Below are positions 9,629-19,817 of a stretch of DNA of 64,000 bases, piece after piece. The translations under genes and the position numbers were made by a program. How positions within the stretch are numbered: the first letter of the stretch is position 1; every line of letters begins with the position of its first letter. Origin of the DNA: Photobacterium piscicola. GTDB lineage: Bacteria > Pseudomonadota > Gammaproteobacteria > Enterobacterales > Vibrionaceae. The notes below the pieces were generated by a model that saw nothing but the letters and a program-made list of their open reading frames with translations, ran no database searches and was not told the origin of the DNA. The stretch lies in assembly GCF_900166965.1 (NCBI RefSeq), contig NZ_FUZI01000002.1:186001-250000 (forward strand). The letters run 5' to 3'.

Positions 9629-11896
9629 ATGACTCAACAACTAACAGTTACCAAGCGCAACGGCCGTAAAGAACTTATAGATCTCGACAAGATCCACCGT
9701 GTTATAGACTGGGCTGCAGAAGGCCTAGAAAATGTCTCGGTATCCCAAGTCGAACTCAAGTCACACATCCAGTTTTATGACGGTATTCGTACTGATGATA
9801 TTCACGAAACTATCATTAAAGCTGCGGCAGATCTGATCTCAGAAGAAACGCCAGACTACCAATACCTTGCTGCTCGATTGGCAATTTTCCACCTTCGTAA
9901 AAAAGCCTATGGTCAATTTGAGCCACCAACATTATTTAACCATGTAAAAAACTTGGTTGAAAAAGGTAAGTACGATAGTCATCTACTTGACGATTACACC
10001 GAAGAAGAATTTGCAGTGATGGATACGTTTATCGATCACTGGCGCGACATGAATTTTTCTTATGCTGCGGTTAAACAACTTGAAGGTAAATACCTCGTTC
10101 AAAACCGAGTATCTGGTGAAATTTTTGAAAGTGCACAATTCCTGTATTTATTAATTGCAGCTGCATTATTTAATAAATATCCAAAAGAAACGCGTCTTGA
10201 TTACATTAAGCGTTTTTATGATGCTTCATCAACATTCAAAATTTCATTACCTACACCGATTATGTCTGGTGTACGTACACCTACACGTCAATTTAGCTCA
10301 TGTGTATTGATCGAATGTGATGATAGCCTTGATTCAATTAACGCAACAGCAAGCTCTATTGTACGCTATGTATCACAACGGGCAGGGATTGGGATTAATG
10401 CAGGTCGAATTCGTGCACTAGGATCTGAAATCCGTGGTGGTGAAGCATTCCACACTGGTTGTATCCCTTTCTACAAATACTTCCAAACAGCAGTTAAATG
10501 CTGTTCTCAAGGTGGTGTTCGTGGTGGTGCAGCAACATTGTTCTACCCTATTTGGCACCGTGAAGTTGAATCACTATTAGTGTTAAAGAATAACCGTGGT
10601 GTTGAAGAAAACCGTGTTCGTCATATGGACTACGGTGTACAAATCAACCGTCTAATGTATACCCGTTTGATCAAAGGCCAGAATATTTCATTATTCTCTC
10701 CTTCTGATGTTCCTGGGCTATACGATGCGTTTTTTGCAGACCAAGTTGAATTTGAACGCCTATATAACTTGTATGAGCAAGACGACAGCATCAAAAAACA
10801 ATCGATCAAAGCAATCGAATTGTTTTCATTATTGATGCAAGAGCGTGCTTCAACAGGTCGCATCTATATTCAGAACGTTGACCACTGTAATACGCACAGT
10901 CCATTTGATCCTGCAATAGCGCCAATTCGTCAATCAAACTTATGCCTTGAGATTGCATTACCAACCAAGCCATTAAAGAATGTTGAAGACGAAAATGGTG
11001 AGATCGCATTATGCACATTATCTGCATTTAACTTAGGTGCGATTGATAGCTTAGATGACTTAGAAGAACTAGCAGAGCTGACGGTTCGTGCACTTGATGC
11101 ACTATTAGATTATCAAGACTACCCATTACCAGCAGCACGCCGTTCGACCATGAATCGCCGTACTTTAGGTGTTGGTGTAATTAACTTCGCTTACTACCTC
11201 GCTAAACATGGCGTACGTTACTCTGATGGTAGTGCGAATAATCTAACCCATGAAGCTTTTGAAGCGATTCAATATTACTTATTGAAAGCATCGGTAAATT
11301 TAGCCAAAGAGCAAGGTCCATGTCCGTTATTTAACGAAACGACCTATGCCCAGGGTATTTTACCTATCGATACTTATAAAAAAGAAATCGATAATATTTG
11401 CAGTGCCGACTTACATTATGATTGGGAAACATTACGCGAAGAGATCAAAACTCATGGTCTGCGTAACTCAACCCTTTCTGCACTTATGCCATCAGAAACA
11501 TCATCGCAGATTTCAAATGCGACTAATGGTATTGAGCCGCCACGTGGATACGTTTCCGTTAAAGCATCGAAAGATGGTATCCTCAAGCAAGTTGTTCCTG
11601 AGTTTGCTAAATACAAAGACAACTATGAGTTACTTTGGAACATTGGCAGCAACGATGGCTACCTACAACTTGTTGGCATTATGCAGAAGTTTATTGATCA
11701 GGCTATTTCAGCAAATACGAACTATGACCCAAGTAAGCAACCTGGCGGCAGAGTTCCAATGAAACTGCTATTAAAAGATCTGCTAAATGCTTATAAATTA
11801 GGTGTTAAGACACTGTACTACCATAACACTCGCGATGGCGCAGCAGACAGCCAAAGCGATCTAAGTGATGATGATTGTACAAGTTGTAAAATTTAA
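9629..11896 (+). CDS. nrdA: Class Ia ribonucleoside-diphosphate reductase, alpha subunit
   Basis: NrdA holds the active and allosteric sites of aerobic ribonucleotide reductase. The 755-residue length fits class Ia. The N-terminal ATP cone begins VTKRNGRKELIDLDKIHR. The active-site region has FSSCVLIECDDSLDSI near 226-240, the finger loop NLCLEIALPTKP, and CTLSAFNLGAI with the second active-site cysteine. The C-terminal CTSCKI (Cys750, Cys753) is the shuttle pair re-reduced by thioredoxin or glutaredoxin. It heads the operon nrdA-nrdB-yfaE, 44 bp ahead of nrdB, behind DnaA and NrdR-like sites. Confidence 0.97.
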   Translation: MTQQLTVTKRNGRKELIDLDKIHRVIDWAAEGLENVSVSQVELKSHIQFYDGIRTDDIHETIIKAAADLISEETPDYQYLAARLAIFHLRKKAYGQFEPPTLFNHVKNLVEKGKYDSHLLDDYTEEEFAVMDTFIDHWRDMNFSYAAVKQLEGKYLVQNRVSGEIFESAQFLYLLIAAALFNKYPKETRLDYIKRFYDASSTFKISLPTPIMSGVRTPTRQFSSCVLIECDDSLDSINATASSIVRYVSQRAGIGINAGRIRALGSEIRGGEAFHTGCIPFYKYFQTAVKCCSQGGVRGGAATLFYPIWHREVESLLVLKNNRGVEENRVRHMDYGVQINRLMYTRLIKGQNISLFSPSDVPGLYDAFFADQVEFERLYNLYEQDDSIKKQSIKAIELFSLLMQERASTGRIYIQNVDHCNTHSPFDPAIAPIRQSNLCLEIALPTKPLKNVEDENGEIALCTLSAFNLGAIDSLDDLEELAELTVRALDALLDYQDYPLPAARRSTMNRRTLGVGVINFAYYLAKHGVRYSDGSANNLTHEAFEAIQYYLLKASVNLAKEQGPCPLFNETTYAQGILPIDTYKKEIDNICSADLHYDWETLREEIKTHGLRNSTLSALMPSETSSQISNATNGIEPPRGYVSVKASKDGILKQVVPEFAKYKDNYELLWNIGSNDGYLQLVGIMQKFIDQAISANTNYDPSKQPGGRVPMKLLLKDLLNAYKLGVKTLYYHNTRDGAADSQSDLSDDDCTSCKI

Positions 11897-11902
11897 ATAT
11901 TA

Positions 11903-11926
11903 AAAGGGAGCCGATGGCTCCCCTTT
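11903..11926 (+). other. Intercistronic hairpin nrdA-nrdB
   Basis: A GC-rich stem (AAAGGGAGCC / GGCTCCCCTTT, one bulged C) sits in the 44-bp gap before nrdB. No long U-tract follows and the nrdB ribosome site comes directly after it. It may stabilise the upstream message or adjust the subunit ratio. Confidence 0.5.
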
Positions 11927-11940
11927 GATTTGAGGATATC

Positions 11941-13074
11941 ATGGCCTACAGTACTTTTTGTCAAACAAGCAACGATCAACTTAAAGAACCAATGTTCTTT
12001 GGGCAATCTGTTAATGTTGCGCGTTATGACCAGCAAAAATTTGAAATTTTTGAAAAACTTATCGAAAAACAGTTATCTTTCTTTTGGCGTCCAGAGGAAG
12101 TTGATGTATCGGGTGATCGCATTGATTACAATAATTTACCCGATCATGAAAAACATATTTTCATCAGTAATTTAAAATACCAAACATTACTTGATTCTAT
12201 TCAAGGACGTAGCCCAAACGTCGCATTATTGCCAATCGTTTCACTGCCAGAATTAGAAACATGGATTGAAACATGGTCGTTTTCAGAAACGATCCACTCA
12301 CGCTCTTACACACATATTATTCGTAACATTGTGAATAATCCGTCGATTATTTTTGATGATATTGTTCGTAACGAACACATCATTAAGCGTGCTGGTGACA
12401 TTTCTAAATACTATGATGATTTAATCACAGCAACCAATGACTATCATCGTTACGGTGAAGGTCAGCATTCTGCCGATGGTATTGCTTTCACTGTTGATTT
12501 ACATGAAATCAAAAAGAAACTGTACTTGTGCCTAATGTCAGTCAATGCATTAGAAGCGATCCGTTTCTATGTCAGCTTTGCATGTTCATTTGCTTTTGCT
12601 GAACGTGAAGTGATGGAAGGCAATGCGAAAATTATAAAGCTAATTGCACGTGATGAAGCATTACACCTAACAGGTACTCAACATATGTTGAACTTGTTGC
12701 GTAATGGCCATGACGATCCACAAATGGCAATCATTGCAGCAGAATGTGAAGAAGAATGTTTTAGCATCTTTAAAGCCGCAGCTGAGCAAGAAAAAGAGTG
12801 GGCTGAATACCTGTTCAAAGATGGCTCTATGATTGGCCTAAACAAAGAGATTTTGTGTCAATACGTTGAGTACATCACAAATCTACGTATGGCAGCAGTT
12901 GGTTTACGCTCTGCTTATGATGGTGCCAACCAAAATCCAATTCCATGGATCAACTCTTGGTTATCGTCAGATAACGTACAAGTTGCACCTCAAGAAGCCG
13001 AAATCAGCTCCTATCTTGTTGGTCAAATCGACAATGATATTAGCGCTGATGATCTTGGTGACTTTGAGTTGTGA
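11941..13074 (+). CDS. nrdB: Class Ia ribonucleoside-diphosphate reductase, beta subunit
   Basis: NrdB carries the diiron-tyrosyl radical cofactor that starts catalysis in NrdA. The 377-residue protein shows Asp85 (LLDSI), Glu116 and His119 (ETIHSRSY) as iron ligands and Tyr123 as the radical tyrosine. The second ligand set includes [16 protein letters not shown] near 230-245. The C-terminus DDLGDFEL matches the peptide that docks on NrdA. The ATG at 11941 follows GAGGA at 11931-11935. The stop overlaps the yfaE start by 4 bp, so the two are translationally coupled. Confidence 0.97.
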   Translation: MAYSTFCQTSNDQLKEPMFFGQSVNVARYDQQKFEIFEKLIEKQLSFFWRPEEVDVSGDRIDYNNLPDHEKHIFISNLKYQTLLDSIQGRSPNVALLPIVSLPELETWIETWSFSETIHSRSYTHIIRNIVNNPSIIFDDIVRNEHIIKRAGDISKYYDDLITATNDYHRYGEGQHSADGIAFTVDLHEIKKKLYLCLMSVNALEAIRFYVSFACSFAFAEREVMEGNAKIIKLIARDEALHLTGTQHMLNLLRNGHDDPQMAIIAAECEEECFSIFKAAAEQEKEWAEYLFKDGSMIGLNKEILCQYVEYITNLRMAAVGLRSAYDGANQNPIPWINSWLSSDNVQVAPQEAEISSYLVGQIDNDISADDLGDFEL

Positions 13075-13367
13075 GTCAACTAACCATTACGGTTAACGGT
13101 ATTAAGGTTTGTGGTAATCGCCACGAACCTTTATTAACCCAGTTAGAAAAAGCCGGTATTAAACCTGAATATCAATGTCGCAATGGCATGTGTGGCGCTT
13201 GTCGTTGCAAACTCGTTTCAGGCACAGTAACTCAACCAGAAACATTGGCTTTTGTTGGCCCAAATGAAGTTTTAAGTTGTTGTTCAATACCACAACAAAA
13301 TATTGAAATTAATTTTGATTACCAATTAAATACTCAACAACCTTTTAAAACTAAAATAGCCCTTTAA
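13071..13367 (+). CDS. yfaE: 2Fe-2S ferredoxin-like cofactor maintenance protein
   Basis: YfaE reduces the diferric centre of NrdB during radical assembly and repair. The 98-residue protein is a plant-type 2Fe-2S ferredoxin with Cys36, Cys41, Cys44 ([12 protein letters not shown]) and Cys70 or 71 (SCC). It starts at GTG 13071, which overlaps the nrdB stop as GTGA and implies translational coupling. The order nrdA-nrdB-yfaE is that of E. coli and supports the assignment. No clear U-rich terminator was found in the 70 bp before the convergent decarboxylase gene. Confidence 0.92.
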   Translation: MSQLTITVNGIKVCGNRHEPLLTQLEKAGIKPEYQCRNGMCGACRCKLVSGTVTQPETLAFVGPNEVLSCCSIPQQNIEINFDYQLNTQQPFKTKIAL

Positions 13368-13439
13368 CGTTATCTGATTATTTAGATCAAGATGAACAAT
13401 AAAGAGCTATTTTTTATTGTTTGTAAGTGGTGTAACTAA

Positions 13440-15731
13440 CTACTTCACACACATTACATGATAAACACCATCTTCAACTTCAGTCCCTTCCGTTTCATGT
13501 TCAAAGCCTGGGAATTCTTTATCCCAAATTTCTAAACTGTGCAAATAACCGATTTGAGGGCTATTGGCATCACCAAAGTTCTCACCAGACATTAGCATCG
13601 GAATACCCGGTGGATACGGAATAACAGCATTTGCAGCAATACGCCCTTGCAGTTTATTGGATGGCACCATTTCTACATTATCATCCACAATAGCTTCAAA
13701 TGCAGCACGAGGAGTAATATCCGCTTTGGGTAACGTCGAATAAGCCGCATTCAACATTTCTGATGGGGTATGGGTTTTTAAATAAGTAAACATTTTGTCA
13801 CCCAAATCTTTCAGCCCTAAATCACCATACACTTTCGGATGACTCGCAGCCAAATCAGGTAACACTGATTTTAATGGGGTATTGTTGTCATAATGGGTTT
13901 TAAAACTCAGCAAGGTATTAACTAAAGTCGCCCACTTACCTTTGGTTATCCCCATTGAGAATAAGAACATCACTTGAAAATCCGTGGTACGGGTTGGCAC
14001 AATACCAAAACGGGTTAAATATTGGGTCACTAACGCGGCGGGAACACCAGTATCAAGTAACTTGCCATCATCCCCCATTCCTGGCGCTAAGATACTGACC
14101 TTAATCGGATCGAGCATGCACCAATCTTTAGGAATATCGTCAAAACCATGCCACTTATCACCCGGTTTCATGATCCAAAAATCTTGTGTTGTTGCTAATA
14201 ATTCTGCAGGAGCATCCTCAAAACCATATTCAATCCCAGTATCAGGATCAATAATAGATTCTGCATTCCATGGTTTAAAGAACCAATCACCATCAGCGAC
14301 AAACTCACGGTGTAAACGTCCCATTGCCTGACGATAATCTACCGCTTCTTTGATAACTTCATTGGTTAATGATTCACCACGGTTACCCGCCATTTGTGAC
14401 ACTGCAATATCATTTGAAACACTAATAGCATATAGTGGCGATGTAGTTGCATGCATCATGTATGACTGATTAAAGCGTTCAAAATTAATATGATCTTTAC
14501 CATAGCGTACATGAATCCATGATGCTTGAGAAAGCGCATTTAATAATTTATGGGTTGAATGAGTGGCAAAAACCGTTGGCCCGTCATCTGGCATTTCTTG
14601 AGGCTCACCTCGCATAGCAAAATGATCGGTATAAATAGGGTTGAAACGTGCATAGCCATACCATGCTTCATCAAAGTGAATACGGTTACTACTCTCACTT
14701 AAAATATCTTGTGCACGCTTTGCGTTGTAACATAAACCATCATAAGTACAATTTGTAACAACAGCATATGTGGCCATTCCACCCGCAAGATCTTTTGTTA
14801 GTTCGCTACTTTGTGCCGATTTTTTTAACCCTTCAGGTGACATTTGATCGGGATAAATCGGACCAATAATGCCGTAGCGATTTCGGGTTGGCACCATATA
14901 AACAGGCAATGCCCCGGTTAACATCAACCCCTGTTCAATCGATTTATGGCAATTTCGATCACAAATTGCGAGCGTATTTTCGCGCATACAAATCTGCATG
15001 ATAGTGCGATTAGCACCTGAAGTACCCGTTACCAAGGAATAAGATTTATCAGCACCAAAGACTTTGGCGGCATAGTCTTCACTTTCACCAAAAGCCCCCG
15101 TATGATCAAGTAATGATCCTAAAGAACCTCGCTCAATCCCCATATCTGAACGGAACAGCCCTTCACCATAATAATTATAAAACCGCTGACCTTCTGGTGT
15201 TTTAAGAAAACCGACACCGCCCTGATGACCGGGAGCTGCCCATGAATATTCATGAACACTGTCATATTTCATCATGGCATTTGCCAATGGTGGTAATAGC
15301 TGATCACGGTAACGTTGCATCGCTGCAATCGCACGCCCAGCCATAAAATCAGAGGTATCTTCTAAAATCCATGCAAACTCACTCACTAATGACATCAAGT
15401 GACGATCAACGGTTAAGGTCATTTTCTTACGTTCCGCGAGTAAGAAAACAGGGACTCCTTGTTGGCGTTGGTTTAATTTTTCAATCAAAGAAAAGAACAT
15501 ATCATTCTCTTCTTGTTGCTGCCCCGTCATGCTCGATGTCAACATAAAGCAATCAATGGCCATATTAACGTTTAGCATCGAATAACAATCATCGTAAGTA
15601 GATGCTTTGGCAACAATAATCGATTCATCTTCAAATTGTTCAACTAATCGATCGATAGCATTTGCAACCACACCTGTAGCTTGAGAGTTATCAAAAATTA
15701 GCACTCTCATATGCTTACCATAATTCAACAT
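13440..15731 (-). CDS. adiA: Biodegradative arginine decarboxylase, AdiA type
   Basis: A PLP-dependent basic amino acid decarboxylase, closest in recalled sequence to E. coli AdiA, which converts arginine to agmatine and uses up a proton at low pH. The whole length follows AdiA: the receiver-like wing near the start, HEYSWAAPGHQGGVGF near 160-175, THSTHKLLNALSQ with the PLP lysine, and the end GFEHETEGTEVEDGVYHVMCVK. It is not the ornithine (SpeF) or lysine (CadA) branch. An ATG at 15731 has AAGGA 6 nt upstream; an ATG at 15710 gives 756 residues, the AdiA length. A PotE-type antiporter gene lies 48 bp upstream in the same operon. Confidence 0.88.
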   Translation of the reverse strand: MLNYGKHMRVLIFDNSQATGVVANAIDRLVEQFEDESIIVAKASTYDDCYSMLNVNMAIDCFMLTSSMTGQQQEENDMFFSLIEKLNQRQQGVPVFLLAERKKMTLTVDRHLMSLVSEFAWILEDTSDFMAGRAIAAMQRYRDQLLPPLANAMMKYDSVHEYSWAAPGHQGGVGFLKTPEGQRFYNYYGEGLFRSDMGIERGSLGSLLDHTGAFGESEDYAAKVFGADKSYSLVTGTSGANRTIMQICMRENTLAICDRNCHKSIEQGLMLTGALPVYMVPTRNRYGIIGPIYPDQMSPEGLKKSAQSSELTKDLAGGMATYAVVTNCTYDGLCYNAKRAQDILSESSNRIHFDEAWYGYARFNPIYTDHFAMRGEPQEMPDDGPTVFATHSTHKLLNALSQASWIHVRYGKDHINFERFNQSYMMHATTSPLYAISVSNDIAVSQMAGNRGESLTNEVIKEAVDYRQAMGRLHREFVADGDWFFKPWNAESIIDPDTGIEYGFEDAPAELLATTQDFWIMKPGDKWHGFDDIPKDWCMLDPIKVSILAPGMGDDGKLLDTGVPAALVTQYLTRFGIVPTRTTDFQVMFLFSMGITKGKWATLVNTLLSFKTHYDNNTPLKSVLPDLAASHPKVYGDLGLKDLGDKMFTYLKTHTPSEMLNAAYSTLPKADITPRAAFEAIVDDNVEMVPSNKLQGRIAANAVIPYPPGIPMLMSGENFGDANSPQIGYLHSLEIWDKEFPGFEHETEGTEVEDGVYHVMCVK

Positions 15732-15785
15732 ATACAATCCTTTAATATCAGAATAATAATTAAAATTTCGTTAATACTATAAAAT

Positions 15786-17108
15786 TCACGATGACACTTT
15801 ATTATTTAACGCTTCTCGACTAGCAATAAACCCATAGAAGAAATAACCAATTAAAGTGATGATAGCGCCATAAAATACCGCTTCCTCACCAGTAGAATAA
15901 GCACCATATATACTATAGAGCACTGCTACCGACCCAATAATAATACCGTTCTTATATTCTTTTTGATCAACATTACTTTGTCTCATAATTATTCCGAGCG
16001 CTGTTAATGCTAATACATAAGGCACCATATTTATAAATACGGCTAAATTCACTAATACGTTAAATTGCTTTAATAGTGTTGGTGAAATAGTCATAACGGC
16101 AAGTAACAATTCAAAGGCTAGCATAATCATCATGCCTTTAAATGGTGCGTCATACTTATTTACATCACCAAAGATTTTAGGGAATAAACGCATATCTGCG
16201 GCAACTTTCGATACTTGAGCATTAGTAAATTGCCAACCTAGTAGCGATCCTACACAAGCCATAATCGCCATAGCCGTAATAATTTCACCAACCAATGGAC
16301 TAAACATTTGAGCAAAAACAAGTCCAAAAGGAGAGTCCGATTTTGCTAAAATCTCATTAGGAATAATTCCTTGAATAACTGTTGTAGAAGCAATATAAGT
16401 CGCCGCTGAAAACACCGTGGCCAACATACATGCAAGAGGAACATTACGTTTGGGGTTTTCTACTGTACCTGAGTTAGCACCTGCGGATTCAATACCTAAA
16501 AAAGCCCACAACGTCAGTGCCATACCTGAATATATCGCACTACCAACCGAGATATCATGCGGGTTCCAAGCTTCTTCAAAAACTTTTGCATCAAACCAAA
16601 ACCAACCAATAATTGATAATCCCAGTACCGGAATGATAATACCCCACACTGTAATTGTAGATATTTGCCCGGTGATCTTAGCGCCTTTCACATTGGCAAA
16701 CATAGTAATAATTAAAATGGAAATCACACCGACAAAAGTATGAATCGGAGTTTCTTTTAACCACGGAATAAAGTATTCCAAGTAACCAACACACGACACT
16801 GCAATAGCGACAGCACTAATAACAAGACACACATAGTAAGTATAAGAGGCAATAAAAAAACTGGATTTACCATGCGCTTTTTCAGCATAAGCAGACATAC
16901 CGCCATCGTCAGTACAATACATACCACATTTAGCAAATGCATAGGCAATGGCTAAAGCTCCAATGGCTGTAACAACCCAAGCAAGTAGTGCGATCCCTCC
17001 TGTGGCAGCTAAACTGGAGGGCAATAATATTATCCCCGATCCCATCATATTAACGGTAACTATGGTCGTTAATCCCATTAGTCCCATTTTGTTACTATTT
17101 GAACTCAT
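15786..17108 (-). CDS. PotE/CadB-type amino acid-polyamine antiporter
   Basis: An APC-superfamily transporter of 440 residues with 12 predicted helices. The N-terminus reads NKMGLMGLTTIVTVNMMGSGI and later GAKITGQISTITVWGIIIPV and SLLGWQFTNAQV, all much closer to PotE (putrescine-ornithine) than to AdiC (arginine-agmatine) as I recall them. It is the first gene of an operon with the AdiA-type decarboxylase. By analogy with cadBA and adi systems it should exchange external arginine for agmatine across the inner membrane, but its sequence class points to another substrate pair. The ATG at 17108 has GGTAG upstream. The operon promoter lies in the AT-rich gap 17109-17349. Confidence 0.82.
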   Translation of the reverse strand: MSSNSNKMGLMGLTTIVTVNMMGSGIILLPSSLAATGGIALLAWVVTAIGALAIAYAFAKCGMYCTDDGGMSAYAEKAHGKSSFFIASYTYYVCLVISAVAIAVSCVGYLEYFIPWLKETPIHTFVGVISILIITMFANVKGAKITGQISTITVWGIIIPVLGLSIIGWFWFDAKVFEEAWNPHDISVGSAIYSGMALTLWAFLGIESAGANSGTVENPKRNVPLACMLATVFSAATYIASTTVIQGIIPNEILAKSDSPFGLVFAQMFSPLVGEIITAMAIMACVGSLLGWQFTNAQVSKVAADMRLFPKIFGDVNKYDAPFKGMMIMLAFELLLAVMTISPTLLKQFNVLVNLAVFINMVPYVLALTALGIIMRQSNVDQKEYKNGIIIGSVAVLYSIYGAYSTGEEAVFYGAIITLIGYFFYGFIASREALNNKVSS

Positions 17109-17349
17109 AGTGTAAACTACCTTATAGCTTAATTAATTATATTTAAAACCATATTATTAAAATGGTATTATCCATCACTGTGTTATATCGAAATAAGTAT
17201 AATTTAAAAAATCAAGGTAGGTTTTTTTGTTAATGATATATTCTTATATTTTGACAAATATATAATTAAATAATATTTTTTTTGCGCATTTGAATTTTTT
17301 GAACTAGGTTAATTTGTTAATTGTTTAATAATCAACAATTAATACCCAC

Positions 17350-17387
17350 AAAAAAAAAGCGTATAAAGGTAAATTTCCTTTATACGC
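17350..17387 (-). terminator. Rho-independent terminator of the META-domain lipoprotein gene
   Basis: An 11-bp stem (GCGTATAAAGG / CCTTTATACGC) with a 7-nt loop is followed on the minus strand by nine T. It lies 24 bp after the stop at 17411. Confidence 0.9.
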
Positions 17388-17410
17388 CATAGTATATTTT
17401 TATTAAGTTT

Positions 17411-18253
17411 TTATTTTATTTTAAATGTCGCAATAATATCAGCGTTATTATTTTTAATACTTAATATATTATTATTAATGCTGTAGCTAGCAAATTCAGG
17501 TAACGCAGCTAAGAATGCTTGCTCTAACTCCATTCCTTCCATACACATTTTACGCGTTGACGCAGCTTGACCTACTGTTAGCGTTGTTGCTGTTTGTGCT
17601 TCTAATGCACCATGGAAATTATTACAGCCAGAAAAACCACTAACGCTATTTGTTGTAGCATCAAACTGAATAAAGGCATTATTACCACCAGCACCAGGCT
17701 GTACCGTTTGACCAGATAATGTCACTAGTTGCCATTGTGGACCAGCAAGTGTTGGTTGATTAGCTTGCGGAGCAGCATTCTGTGGGGGAGCTACACGATC
17801 TAATTTAACTTCTAATGGTTGTTTTGCATCAGTTGCAAACGGATCCATAGCCGACGTTGAAGTCATGATTAATTTATCATCAACTTTTACTGTGGCACGT
17901 ACATTATAACGGTGATTCGCTTGTATTTTATTTGCGTCATAATTTAACGTAACGGGATAAGGTGGCGCACCTGCAATATCCATTGATTCAGTACTCAATG
18001 TTACTGATGGTGCATCTGCAAGAGACACATCTTCAAGAGCAACATTCAGCACCGCACCTGGTGGTAACATACGGCGATCTAAATAGATAACACTGACTTC
18101 TAATGGTTTCATATCGGCTTTTTCTGCTTTAACAACAGCTGTAGGTTGCTGAGGGGCCTTTACCGTTGCTTCATTATCATTACATGCTTGAAGCATCAGT
18201 GCTGATAATATTACTGATGTTGCTAATACTACTTTTTTTAGTTTGAAAGCCAT
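17411..18253 (-). CDS. Lipoprotein with YbaY/YscW-like and META (HslJ-like) domains
   Basis: The 280-residue protein starts with a lipoprotein signal (ILSALMLQAC, Cys24 acylated). Residues about 50-155 resemble the YbaY/YscW lipoprotein domain (LPPGAVLNVALEDVSLADAP, then NHRYNVRATVKVDDKL). Residues about 170-280 form a META domain (WQLVTLSGQ, SGFSGCNNFHGALE, RKMCMEGMELEQAFLAAL), the fold of heat-shock protein HslJ. A Gln/Ala/Pro linker joins them. Both domains occur in envelope-stress lipoproteins; the exact role is unknown. It is monocistronic, with a strong terminator. E. coli carries these domains on separate proteins. Confidence 0.8.
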   Translation of the reverse strand: MAFKLKKVVLATSVILSALMLQACNDNEATVKAPQQPTAVVKAEKADMKPLEVSVIYLDRRMLPPGAVLNVALEDVSLADAPSVTLSTESMDIAGAPPYPVTLNYDANKIQANHRYNVRATVKVDDKLIMTSTSAMDPFATDAKQPLEVKLDRVAPPQNAAPQANQPTLAGPQWQLVTLSGQTVQPGAGGNNAFIQFDATTNSVSGFSGCNNFHGALEAQTATTLTVGQAASTRKMCMEGMELEQAFLAALPEFASYSINNNILSIKNNNADIIATFKIK

Positions 18254-18461
18254 TATTTTTCCTTAAATTTACATATGCTTATTTGAAGAAATTACGTTGC
18301 TTATTTTTGAGTGACTCATCATCAATATAAGCTTATTTTTAATTGTACAAGCGATGATTAGCCACTAAGTTGATTGAATGTTAGCACTTATCTTTGCAAT
18401 AATACAGCATTCAAAATAACAAAAAAGCATACATAGTCGCAGTAATTATAAAATAACCATG

Positions 18462-19679
18462 CTATAGATGCTCACTTGCAACACGATCTAGTGACTCATA
18501 ACACCCAAATATTTCTTTGCCTTGTAAATAGCGGCGCAACATATCAAACATAACCGTTGAGATGATCCAACGTCGATTATAATTACTATATTGACGCTTA
18601 AATATTAGCTGCTGACACCAACAACCATCAGGCGTTGTAAGGCCTAACATAAACCCACCTTCCGTTGATGATGGTCCTGTTGTTAATGTATATGTTGCAG
18701 GTGCATGCAAATGTAATCGTTGACCTCGTAATGCTATCAATGTTGAGAATTCAGCAGCACACGCATTATCGTCAATATCATCAGCCATCACTTCACTCAC
18801 CGCTAATCGAGCACTCAATGAAGGTACATCTTGAAGCCAATTAATTGCAAATCCACCTGAGCTTTGTTCTGATAATGCTAACGTTGCATCATCAGCTAAT
18901 AAGTCAGCAATGGCGTTCAGTAAACCCTCGCCTTCACCTACAACATTATCACCAAGCAGTTCAGCCATTTGTGCCAACAATATCGGCACCTGAGTGTCAT
19001 TTTGTGGTGCAAATAATTTTATTTCGATAAAAGGTAATGATGAGCGATAACCTAAGCTGCATGTTTCAGGCAACGTTAACGCTTGAAACAAATCACTAAT
19101 ACCCGATTCAGATAGGCCATAAGTGTACAGACGATGACAAACTTTACTATCTGACACAGTAAACATAGTTTTCAAACGCGGCAAAATTTGTTCACTCACC
19201 ATAATCTTAAATTCACTCGGTACACCCGGAGTGAAAAATAACCATGCACGATTTAACTGCATCATAAACCCACATGCAGTACCAACAGGATTATCAATTA
19301 GCTCAGCACCTTCAGGTAACATCGCTTGTTTAAGATTAGCAGCAGGCATAACACGTCCTACTTGTTGATATTTGGCTGTCATTTCAGCCACCCAAGCATT
19401 TGATTGTTCCAAACCAACATTGGCAGCCATTGCCGCAGACGCTGCTGTAAGATCATCTGATGTTGGCCCTAAACCACCATTCACAATCACAATATCAGCA
19501 CTAAGGCTGCACATTTCTATTTCTTTGGCTAATGCTTCATAGTTATCACCCACAGTAACTCGGCGTGTCATCGCAAAGCCTTGTTCAAAAAACTGTGCCG
19601 ATAACCATGCCGCATTAGTATCGGTAATATCGCCATACAATACTTCTTCACCTGTACTGATCATCACTACACTGAGCAT
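18462..19679 (-). CDS. yfaY: CinA-like protein (YfaY family)
   Basis: The 405-residue protein begins LSVVMISTGEEVLYGDITDTN and has VNGGLGPTSDDLTA near 65-78, typical of the MoCF-like N-terminal domain of CinA. FFTPGVPSEFKIMV near 147-160 is also conserved. The C-terminal half (about 250-405) corresponds to the CinA deamidase region but lacks a clear copy of the well-conserved deamidase motifs, as in E. coli YfaY. NMN deamidase activity is therefore doubtful. It is divergent from tyrP across a 423-bp regulatory gap. The ATG at 19679 lies just downstream of AGGAC. Confidence 0.85.
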   Translation of the reverse strand: MLSVVMISTGEEVLYGDITDTNAAWLSAQFFEQGFAMTRRVTVGDNYEALAKEIEMCSLSADIVIVNGGLGPTSDDLTAASAAMAANVGLEQSNAWVAEMTAKYQQVGRVMPAANLKQAMLPEGAELIDNPVGTACGFMMQLNRAWLFFTPGVPSEFKIMVSEQILPRLKTMFTVSDSKVCHRLYTYGLSESGISDLFQALTLPETCSLGYRSSLPFIEIKLFAPQNDTQVPILLAQMAELLGDNVVGEGEGLLNAIADLLADDATLALSEQSSGGFAINWLQDVPSLSARLAVSEVMADDIDDNACAAEFSTLIALRGQRLHLHAPATYTLTTGPSSTEGGFMLGLTTPDGCWCQQLIFKRQYSNYNRRWIISTVMFDMLRRYLQGKEIFGCYESLDRVASEHL

Positions 19680-19799
19680 GGTTATTATGTCCTATAAAAG
19701 ATTATGAATTAATTACAGTTTATGCTGAACATCACGCCATGGACAGAATATTATGCATCATCATTATTATTGATTTATTTTTCACATCACCAAACTAAG

Positions 19800-19817
19800 T
19801 GTAAACAAATATTGACA
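19800..19817 (+). promoter_or_regulatory. TyrR box, strong candidate
   Basis: TGTAAA-N6-TTGACA matches the TyrR consensus TGTAAA-N6-TTTACA at 11 of 12 defined positions. E. coli tyrP is regulated by a strong and a weak TyrR box, so the site fits the downstream gene. Confidence 0.65.

Noticed and set aside
11346..11762. A 138-codon frame inside nrdA
   Set aside because: It is an out-of-frame shadow of conserved nrdA coding sequence with no homology.
11930..12175. An 81-codon frame overlapping the nrdB start
   Set aside because: It is offset from nrdB and gives a meaningless translation; nrdB itself has the proper ribosome site.
13440..15731. Ornithine decarboxylase (SpeF), suggested by the PotE-type neighbour
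   Set aside because: The whole chain, including the N-terminus, the HEYSWAAPGHQGG block and the C-terminal end, follows AdiA and its length.
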